A program made the translations under genes and the position numbers. 5,000 nt of DNA from Eubacteriales bacterium. GTDB lineage: Bacteria > Bacillota > Clostridia > Acetivibrionales > STF1-152. The DNA lies in contig JAQVNH010000097.1 in assembly GCA_028703215.1 (NCBI GenBank), positions 1 to 5,000 on the forward strand. The letters run 5' to 3'. Every line of letters starts with the position of its first letter. Positions within the stretch are counted from its first letter, which is position 1. The notes beneath the pieces were generated by a model. It saw only the letters and a list, made by a program, of their open reading frames with translations. It was not told the DNA's origin and made no database searches. Positions 1 through 5,000 of the stretch are shown here, in pieces.

Positions 1-248
1 CGGAACAGGGAGCGGGTGACCTTTATGCCTGCTGCACTCATGCGGTGCTTTCGGGACCGGCTGTTGAACGCCTTCGCGAATCAAAGATCAAATCAATAAT
101 AACGCTCAACACCATACCTATTCCGGCTGAAAAGAAACTGGACAAGATAGACGAGATCTCAGTCGGGTATTTCTTTGCCAAGGCGATAGAATGCATTTAC
201 AGCGATATGTCGCTTGGAAAGCTTATCGATAGGGTGGGAGGCCGATAA
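1..248 (+). CDS. prs: Ribose-phosphate pyrophosphokinase (PRPP synthetase), C-terminal 81 residues; 5' end lies outside the window
   Basis: Prs transfers pyrophosphate from ATP to ribose 5-phosphate, making PRPP for purine, pyrimidine, NAD, histidine and tryptophan synthesis in the cytoplasm. The reading frame is open from base 3 to a TAA at 246-248. The visible part matches the end of the bacterial class I enzyme: a GAGDLYACCTHAVLSGPAVERL stretch is read from about base 9, followed by NTIPIPAEKK, then EISVGYFFAKAIE and a short SLGKLI tail. The B. subtilis protein has the same YACCTH and LSGPAVER blocks and ends similarly. The family is about 315 residues, so roughly three quarters, including the ATP-binding flag region and the ribose-phosphate loop, are upstream of the window. 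pth begins 13 bases after the stop, which suggests co-transcription and possibly translational coupling. The identity is secure; catalytic completeness cannot be judged from this fragment. Confidence 0.93.
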   Translation, partial: EQGAGDLYACCTHAVLSGPAVERLRESKIKSIITLNTIPIPAEKKLDKIDEISVGYFFAKAIECIYSDMSLGKLIDRVGGR

Positions 249-250
249 AC

Positions 251-254
251 GGAG
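251..254 (+). promoter_or_regulatory. Ribosome binding site that fixes the pth start
   Basis: GGAG lies 7 bases upstream of the TTG at 262, an optimal spacing. It sits in the short gap after the prs stop codon. A longer purine run, GGGAGG at 236-241, is inside the end of prs but is 20 bases from the TTG, too far to be the main site for this start. Confidence 0.6.
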
Positions 255-261
255 CAAAATA

Positions 262-849
262 TTGGAAAATTTATCGATAATAATCGGGTTGGGAAATCCG
301 GGCAGGAAATACGCATACACAAAACACAACATGGGATTCCAGGTTGCGGACAAGCTTGCCCGCGAATATGGAATAAAAATAAAGAAGCTCAAATTTAAGG
401 CGCTTTATGGAGAGGGTACGATCGGGGGCTGCAGAACGATCCTGGTCAAACCGCAGACATATATGAACGCAAGCGGAGAAAGCGTCCGGGACATCGTCGA
501 GTGGTACAAGATACCGCTCAGAAATCTGATAGTCACATATGATGACGCGGATATCCCGCTCGGGACCGTCAGAATCAGGAAATCAGGAAGCTCCGGAACA
601 CACAACGGAATGAAGTCGATCATTTATCAGCTAAATTCCGATGAATTTCCAAGGGTTCGGCTGGGCATAGGTTCCCCTGAATACGGGAACGATCTTGCGG
701 AGCATGTGCTGAGGGGATTCAAGCCGGATGATTTTAAAGAAGTCGAAGCAATGATAGAAACGGCATCTAAAGCCGTTGTAGACATTATGCAAAACGGTGT
801 CAGCCACGCAATGAATATGTACAACGGGGCAGCAAACTGTAAAGAGTGA
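262..849 (+). CDS. pth: Peptidyl-tRNA hydrolase, TTG start
   Basis: Pth cleaves the ester bond of peptidyl-tRNAs released prematurely from ribosomes, recycling tRNA in the cytoplasm. From TTG 262 the protein is 195 residues, the normal family length. It opens with MENLSIIIGLGNPG, equivalent to the usual Pth amino end. Residues expected at the active site by alignment to the E. coli enzyme are present: N12 in GLGNPG, H22 in TKHNMGF (the catalytic base), N69 in KPQTYMNASG, D94 in YDDADIP, and H114-N115 in GTHNGMKSI. The LGIGSP motif follows later. The same frame is open upstream to a TTG at 214, but that start would add 16 residues absent from the family and overlap prs; the next in-frame ATG, at 331, would remove the GLGNPG motif. 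The GGAG at 251-254 supports 262. The gene is 13 bases from prs and 57 from mfd, consistent with one operon. In B. subtilis the gene is also called spoVC. Confidence 0.95.
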   Translation: MENLSIIIGLGNPGRKYAYTKHNMGFQVADKLAREYGIKIKKLKFKALYGEGTIGGCRTILVKPQTYMNASGESVRDIVEWYKIPLRNLIVTYDDADIPLGTVRIRKSGSSGTHNGMKSIIYQLNSDEFPRVRLGIGSPEYGNDLAEHVLRGFKPDDFKEVEAMIETASKAVVDIMQNGVSHAMNMYNGAANCKE

Positions 850-906
850 CATAAATACCGAAGGCATTAATGCGAAGCTGCATCTATTAAATACGCAAGG
901 GAAAAA
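850..906 (+). other. pth-mfd intergenic spacer, 57 bases
   Basis: No gene fits here. The only structure seen is a perfect 10-base palindrome, GCATTAATGC at 864-873, and an overlapping weak hairpin with arms ATGC 870-873 and GCAT 880-883. Neither is followed by a T run, so there is no intrinsic terminator. I found no convincing promoter; TATTAA at 885-890 matches the -10 consensus at only four of six positions and lacks a -35 partner. Read-through from pth into mfd is the simplest view. Confidence 0.5.
897..901 (+). promoter_or_regulatory. Ribosome binding site of mfd
   Basis: AAGGG ends 5 bases before the ATG at 907, with an A-rich spacer. This is a moderate Shine-Dalgarno match with a slightly short spacing. 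It agrees with the amino end expected for Mfd. Confidence 0.5.
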
Positions 907-3900
907 ATGAAGCATTGCATCGAACTGTTAAAAAATATCGACGGGTACGCCAAAGCACTTGAAAATCTTGAGCGTTACAGCGTGCCGGTAAACATAACAG
1001 GCCCCTCTGATTCTCAAAAGGGGCATATTTCTTTTGCGCTCTGCAAACATCTAAAGGCAAAAGGCGTCTATGTCACGTATAATGAAACTCAAGCAAGAAG
1101 GCTGTTTGATGACTTGTCGGTATTTTTCGGAGAAGGCGTCCTGCTTTTCCCGGCGCGGGAAATAATGCTCCGCGATGTTGCCGCAAAGAGCAGCGAGACC
1201 GAACATGAACGCATAAAAATCCTCCAAAAAATCCTTCGCGAAGAATATGAAATCATAGTAACATCAGCCGAAGCCTTTGCTATCAAGCTTGTCTCGCCTG
1301 AAACAATGACCCGGGGCACAGTTGCGATAGAGCTAAACAGTGCGGCGGACTTGTCCAAAATCATAACCGGGCTTTCTTCAACCGGCTATGAAAGGGTTGA
1401 CAGAGTTGATGCAAGGGGACAGTTTGCGGTTCGCGGAGGAATTCTTGATGTTTTTCCCGTTGACGCAGACAATCCGGCAAGGATCGAATGGTTCGGAGAT
1501 GAGCCGGACTCGATGCGGATATTTGACATGGAATCACAGCGTTCGATCGAAAAAATCAACAGGATACTTATCCCTCCTGCGCTTGAAGTTTTCATAAGCG
1601 GAGAAGATTTGGAAAGACTGAAACATTCCCTCGAAAAAGAGATGGAACTTCAGGTCGGCAAACTCGGCGGAAAAAATTCCGAGGCTGCTGCTAATCTGCT
1701 CAACAGAGTACAAAGCGATATTGAAAATATTTCTCAAAACCCGCACTTCAGCGGTATTGACAGATATATCCCCCAGATCATCGGCGATCCTTGCTCGCTT
1801 GCGGATTATACCGGAAGAGGGATCAATGTTAAAGGGAGCGAGGTCATATTTTTCCTTGATGAAAGGGCAAGGATAAGACAGCGCGCTGAAAATATCCTGC
1901 TTGAGCATTTTGAAACATGCGTTTCGCTGATGGAAAAGGGAGAAATGCTTCCGGGTAGCGCCAATTCCTATTTTGATTTTACAGATATAATGAGCAAGAT
2001 CAATAAAAGCAAAACCGTATTACTTAACTCCCTTTCAGCGGATACGGATACCGATCCCATAATCTGTCCGGTACCATCAAAATTTTTGGATTCATATCGC
2101 GGGCACATAGGATTGCTCGCCGAAGATCTGTCCGGATGGGTCAGAAGAAAGTATACTGTTGTCATATTCGGGGGGCCGTCAAACAGAGGGGAGCATCTGA
2201 AAGAGCTGCTTCATTCAAAGGGCCTTTTCAGCGCTTTTACAGGAAAATCAGCAAACGCGGAGGTCAAGCCGGGGGAGATCTTGATAGCCCGGGGGAGCAT
2301 TGGAAGGGGATTTGAGTATACTTCACTTAAACTTGTTTTCTTAAGCGAGGCCGACACTTCGATGCTGCCGGCAAAACAGCGAAAAAAAAGACCGGCAAAA
2401 AGCCGAAGCGATACGAAACGGCTGGATCTTTTCGCCGAGCTCACACAGGGTGACTTCGTCGTGCACAGTTACCACGGGATCGGTCTTTATGCAGGTATCG
2501 AGCAGATAGCAGTCGATGATGTTAAGAGAGATTATATAAAAATAAAATATGGGGACGGAGACTATTTATATGTTCCGGGAACCCAGCTTGACCTGCTGCA
2601 AAAATATATCGGGGCAGAGGGAAAAGCTCCGAGGCTATCAAAACTGGGAGGAAACGACTGGACGAGGACCAAGAGAAAAGTCAGTGAATCGCTCAAAGAA
2701 CTGGCTGCCCAGCTGACCGAGCTGTACGCTAAAAGACAGGCGGTCAAAGGATATGCTTTTTCGCCTGATATGGTGTGGCAGAGTCAGTTCGAAGACACAT
2801 TCCCGTATGAGGAAACCGAAGATCAGCTGCGCTGCATCGAGGAGATAAAGGGCGATATGGAATCCGAACGCCCCGCAGACAGGCTGTTATGCGGCGATGT
2901 CGGATACGGAAAAACCGAGGTTGCCATCAGAGCGGCATTTAAAGCTGTAATGGACAGCAAGCAAGTCGCATATCTGGTTCCGACAACTGTGCTCGGGCAG
3001 CAGCATTTCAATACTTTCAAAGAGAGAATGAAAGATTATCCGGTCACGATCGAGATGCTGAGCAGGTTCAGGACTCCCTCCCAGCAAAAAAAGATACAAA
3101 AGAATGTGAAAAACGGAAATATTGACATACTGATAGGCACGCACCGGATATTGCAGAAGGATGTTCAGTTTAAGGATCTTGGTCTTCTTATCGTTGACGA
3201 GGAGCAGAGATTCGGAGTCATACATAAGGAAAGGATAAAAAAATTAAGTCCGGAAGTGGATGTTCTGACACTGACAGCAACTCCGATTCCAAGAACCCTG
3301 CACATGTCGCTCGTGGGAATACGAGATATAAGCGTTCTTGAGCAGCCTCCGGAAGAAAGGTATCCGGTACAGACATATGTCATGGAATTCAACGAGGATG
3401 TCGTCAGAGAGGCAATACTCAAGGAAATTGCCCGAAGCGGGCAGGTGTTTTATTTGTCCAACAGGGTCATGTCTATTGAGCAGAAAGCGCAAAAGGTGAG
3501 GGAGCTTTGTCCGGATGCGAGGGTGGCGACAGCACATGGACAGATGGAGGAACGAGCGCTGGAAGATGTTATGATAAAGTTTATAGCCGGGGAATATGAT
3601 GTGCTTGTTTGCACCACCATTATCGAATCGGGACTTGATTTGCCGAATGTCAATACGATCATAGTGGAAAACTCGGACAGCCTTGGGCTTGCTCAGCTTT
3701 ATCAGATAAGAGGCCGCGTCGGCAGGTCAAACAGGCTTGCATACGCTTATATTACATACAAAAAAGACAAGATTTTATCGGAAACAGCCGAAAAAAGACT
3801 TCAGGCGATCAAGGAGTTCACGGAGTTCGGCTCGGGCTTCAAGATAGCTATGAGAGACTTGGAAATCAGAGGAGCGGGAAATCTGCTGGGTCCGGAGCAG

Positions 3901-4455
3901 CACGGACACATAGCAACGGTAGGCTATGAAATGTATTGCAGACTTCTTGAGCAGGCTGTGCGCGAAATGAAGGGGGAACCTGAACCGCGCCGGAGCGTCG
4001 AAGTAACGATAGATATAAATATAAGCGCATATATCGATTCAAAATACATTGGCAACGAGGCAATAAAGATCGAAATGTATAAAAAGATTGCATCCATCGA
4101 GGATGAGCAGGATGTTTTGGATATACGCGACGAACTGATGGACCGCTTTGGCGAAATACCCGCAGCAGCCTTGAATCTTATAGATATCGCATACATAAAA
4201 TCACTGGCCGGCGGGCTTGGAATAATATCGGTAAGCCAGAAAGGCCTTGATGTCACTTTTTTTCTTGGAGACACAGGCCAACTCATTATAAGGTCTATAG
4301 GGGAGCTTTTATCGACAAAGTACAGGAACAGGCTTTTATTTGACGCCGGCGGCAAACCGCGGCTTGTATACAAGCTTCGGGGAGGCTCCAAAGAAAACAT
4401 GCCGGACAGTATAAAAAAAATATTGCTGGATATCAAAAAATGTGCCGAACATTGA
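907..4455 (+). CDS. mfd: Transcription-repair coupling factor (Mfd), complete, 1182 residues
   Basis: Mfd binds RNA polymerase stalled at DNA damage, pushes it forward or off the template using ATP, and recruits UvrA to start nucleotide excision repair. The length fits the family (about 1150-1180). Domains in order: a UvrB-like module at about 1-350, with GQFAVRGGILDVF at 171-183 in the UvrA-contacting segment and a P-loop-like site near residue 31 that lacks GKT, as expected for this non-catalytic module; a less conserved D3 domain at about 355-480; a basic linker at 488-508; the RNA-polymerase-interacting domain at about 515-580 (VVHSYHGIGLYAG, then LYVPGTQLDLL). The RecG-like motor follows: Q motif FPYEETEDQ 632-640, Walker A GDVGYGKT 663-670 (K669), PTTVL 692-696, GTHRIL 744-749, Walker B DEEQRFGV 764-771, TATPIPRTL 790-798, IESGLDLP 906-913 and QIRGRVGR 933-940. 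The translocation (TRG) motif RDLEIRGAGNLLG is at 983-995. The autoinhibitory C-terminal domain spans about 1015-1155. No key residue is missing and the frame is unbroken. Confidence 0.98.
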   Translation: MKHCIELLKNIDGYAKALENLERYSVPVNITGPSDSQKGHISFALCKHLKAKGVYVTYNETQARRLFDDLSVFFGEGVLLFPAREIMLRDVAAKSSETEHERIKILQKILREEYEIIVTSAEAFAIKLVSPETMTRGTVAIELNSAADLSKIITGLSSTGYERVDRVDARGQFAVRGGILDVFPVDADNPARIEWFGDEPDSMRIFDMESQRSIEKINRILIPPALEVFISGEDLERLKHSLEKEMELQVGKLGGKNSEAAANLLNRVQSDIENISQNPHFSGIDRYIPQIIGDPCSLADYTGRGINVKGSEVIFFLDERARIRQRAENILLEHFETCVSLMEKGEMLPGSANSYFDFTDIMSKINKSKTVLLNSLSADTDTDPIICPVPSKFLDSYRGHIGLLAEDLSGWVRRKYTVVIFGGPSNRGEHLKELLHSKGLFSAFTGKSANAEVKPGEILIARGSIGRGFEYTSLKLVFLSEADTSMLPAKQRKKRPAKSRSDTKRLDLFAELTQGDFVVHSYHGIGLYAGIEQIAVDDVKRDYIKIKYGDGDYLYVPGTQLDLLQKYIGAEGKAPRLSKLGGNDWTRTKRKVSESLKELAAQLTELYAKRQAVKGYAFSPDMVWQSQFEDTFPYEETEDQLRCIEEIKGDMESERPADRLLCGDVGYGKTEVAIRAAFKAVMDSKQVAYLVPTTVLGQQHFNTFKERMKDYPVTIEMLSRFRTPSQQKKIQKNVKNGNIDILIGTHRILQKDVQFKDLGLLIVDEEQRFGVIHKERIKKLSPEVDVLTLTATPIPRTLHMSLVGIRDISVLEQPPEERYPVQTYVMEFNEDVVREAILKEIARSGQVFYLSNRVMSIEQKAQKVRELCPDARVATAHGQMEERALEDVMIKFIAGEYDVLVCTTIIESGLDLPNVNTIIVENSDSLGLAQLYQIRGRVGRSNRLAYAYITYKKDKILSETAEKRLQAIKEFTEFGSGFKIAMRDLEIRGAGNLLGPEQHGHIATVGYEMYCRLLEQAVREMKGEPEPRRSVEVTIDINISAYIDSKYIGNEAIKIEMYKKIASIEDEQDVLDIRDELMDRFGEIPAAALNLIDIAYIKSLAGGLGIISVSQKGLDVTFFLGDTGQLIIRSIGELLSTKYRNRLLFDAGGKPRLVYKLRGGSKENMPDSIKKILLDIKKCAEH

Positions 4456-4520
4456 AAGTTTGAGTTATAATATCAGTATGTGCAATTTGAGATATTAAGA
4501 TATAATAACCGATATATAAT
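4452..4520 (+). promoter_or_regulatory. AT-rich spacer with three TATAAT hexamers; candidate promoter region for the downstream gene
   Basis: Exact TATAAT hexamers occur at 4466-4471, 4501-4506 and 4515-4520, just upstream of the last gene. Near-consensus -35 elements also occur, TTGAAA at 4452-4457 (overlapping the mfd stop) and TTGAGA at 4487-4492. However, no pair has the 16-18 base spacing of a standard sigma-A promoter: the spacers are 8 bases (4452 to 4466) and 22 bases (4487 to 4515). A start from the first -10 would give a leader of about 65 bases, and from the last one about 17. An inverted repeat, TAATATC at 4468-4474 and GATATTA at 4491-4497, lies between the first two hexamers. 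No terminator-like hairpin with a T run is seen after mfd, so read-through from mfd is also possible. AT-rich sequence produces TATAAT by chance, so the call is tentative. Confidence 0.35.
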
Positions 4521-4530
4521 GCTGATTAAA

Positions 4531-4535
4531 AGGAG
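4531..4535 (+). promoter_or_regulatory. Strong ribosome binding site for the GTG-started gene
   Basis: AGGAG (in AAAAGGAGAAC) lies 8 bases upstream of the GTG at 4544. This is a near-ideal Shine-Dalgarno site. It fixes a non-ATG start that could otherwise be missed, because no in-frame ATG follows until well beyond the membrane segment. Confidence 0.75.
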
Positions 4536-4543
4536 AACTAAAA

Positions 4544-5000
4544 GTGGCAACGAAAATCGTCAAGAAAAAACAAGTGAAAAAGGCAAAAAAAATCGACAGC
4601 GCGCTGTGGGGCAAGAGGATATGGATAGGAGTGATCATATTCTTCTCTTTGTTTGCCGTTATCAGCGGGATAGCGATATACAACTCATATAGAAACAGTT
4701 ATGTCGCAACAGTTGCAGGGGAAAAGATAACCGTTCCCGAGTTTGAATACTTTTTACATTTTGAAAAATACTACATGCTCACCAGTGTAAAAGATCCGGC
4801 AATGGATGAAGCAACTTTCTGGGCTACCAGAATAGACGGGGATCTGCCGATGGACATTTGCAAGGAGAACGCTCTTGAAAGCGCAAGAGAGTTCAACATA
4901 CAAATGCTCAAGGTAAAGGAAAACGGGATCAAGCTCAGTGCTGAAGACCAGGAGCAGGTGCAGGCCTACATCGATAATCTGGTTTCACCCAGCTATAACT
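4544..5000 (+). CDS. Membrane-anchored SurA/PrsA-like foldase (probable peptidyl-prolyl isomerase), N-terminal 152 residues; 3' end lies outside the window
   Basis: The frame is open from GTG 4544 to the right edge (152 codons plus one base). Residues 1-25 are strongly basic (MATKIVKKKQVKKAKK). A single hydrophobic segment at about 26-46 (IWIGVIIFFSLFAVISGIAIY) follows, giving a cytoplasmic N-terminus and an outside body by the positive-inside rule. No lipobox cysteine is present, so it is a signal anchor or uncleaved signal rather than a PrsA-type lipoprotein. The external part starts VATVAGEKITVPEFEYFL, which resembles the opening of SurA N-terminal chaperone domains (A-x-V-N-G-x-x-I-T-x-x-E-F). 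Charged, probably helical sequence follows, including ENALESAREFNIQMLKVKENGIKLS, like the long helices of that domain. The parvulin catalytic domain, if present, would be beyond the window, so isomerase activity is inferred. A PrsA-like gene next to mfd is familiar in clostridia, to my recollection. It could instead be a catalytically inactive SurA_N-only chaperone. Confidence 0.7.
   Translation, partial: MATKIVKKKQVKKAKKIDSALWGKRIWIGVIIFFSLFAVISGIAIYNSYRNSYVATVAGEKITVPEFEYFLHFEKYYMLTSVKDPAMDEATFWATRIDGDLPMDICKENALESAREFNIQMLKVKENGIKLSAEDQEQVQAYIDNLVSPSYN

Noticed and set aside
214..261. Upstream TTG start for pth, adding 16 residues
   Set aside because: The added residues are not part of the Pth family fold, would overlap the last 35 bases of prs, and no suitably spaced ribosome binding site precedes TTG 214.
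864..883. Palindrome and small hairpin in the pth-mfd spacer considered as a terminator
   Set aside because: The stems are only 4-5 base pairs, A/T-containing and not followed by a run of T.
985..1050. Nucleotide-binding loop at the Mfd amino end (around ITGPSDSQKG)
   Set aside because: It resembles a P-loop by position but lacks the GKT/S signature. The UvrB-like module of Mfd is known to have lost ATP binding, so this is normal for the family and not a damaged gene.
4413..4420. A8 run near the 3' end of mfd considered as a slippage site
   Set aside because: It is in the last 14 codons of mfd, so slippage would alter only the extreme tail; it encodes Lys-Lys in an AAA-rich gene and is explained by composition.
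3924..4436. A 170-codon open frame on the - strand within mfd
   Set aside because: It lies wholly opposite the conserved C-terminal part of Mfd, has no ribosome binding evidence that I could find and shows no recognisable domain. It is a shadow of the mfd codon pattern, as are the other - strand frames, for example 1534-1908 and 2887-3225.
4480..4692. A 70-codon + strand frame from GTG 4480
   Set aside because: It overlaps the foldase gene in another frame, has no Shine-Dalgarno site, and its product is a low-complexity basic sequence. The frame at 4544 has a strong ribosome binding site, a membrane segment and a domain-like sequence.

Overview
The window is a compact, single-strand run of housekeeping genes, all on the + strand: the 3' end of prs (ribose-phosphate pyrophosphokinase), complete pth (peptidyl-tRNA hydrolase), complete mfd (transcription-repair coupling factor), and the 5' end of a membrane-anchored extracytoplasmic protein that looks like a SurA/PrsA-type peptidyl-prolyl isomerase. 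The organism is most likely a low-to-moderate G+C Firmicute, probably a clostridial lineage. The reasons are the gene order (a prs-pth-mfd block is typical of Firmicutes), the close resemblance of the Prs tail and Mfd to Firmicute homologues, purine-rich Shine-Dalgarno sites, TTG and GTG starts, and frequent AGA/AGG and ATA codons. This placement is inference from family resemblance; no database was searched.

Layout. Bases 1-248 hold the last 81 residues of Prs. pth follows at 262-849 from a TTG start, only 13 bases after the prs stop, with its ribosome binding site in that gap. A 57-base gap (850-906) leads to mfd (907-4455, 1182 residues), which has every expected Mfd domain. An AT-rich 88-base spacer (4456-4543) contains three exact TATAAT hexamers and a strong ribosome binding site. 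The last gene starts at GTG 4544 and runs off the right edge. No stretch longer than 88 bases lacks a gene. I saw no tRNA, rRNA, CRISPR array, insertion sequence or clear intrinsic terminator.

How the genes relate. Prs makes PRPP for nucleotide, histidine and tryptophan synthesis. Pth recycles peptidyl-tRNA dropped by ribosomes. Mfd removes RNA polymerase stalled at DNA lesions and recruits UvrA. The final protein probably helps fold exported proteins. prs and pth, and probably mfd, look co-transcribed; the isomerase-like gene may have its own promoter. In Bacillus subtilis, ctc lies between prs and pth, and fin between pth and mfd; both are absent here.

I found no convincing evidence of a new biological system. 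The points most worth checking are the promoter-like spacer before the last gene and the TTG start of pth.
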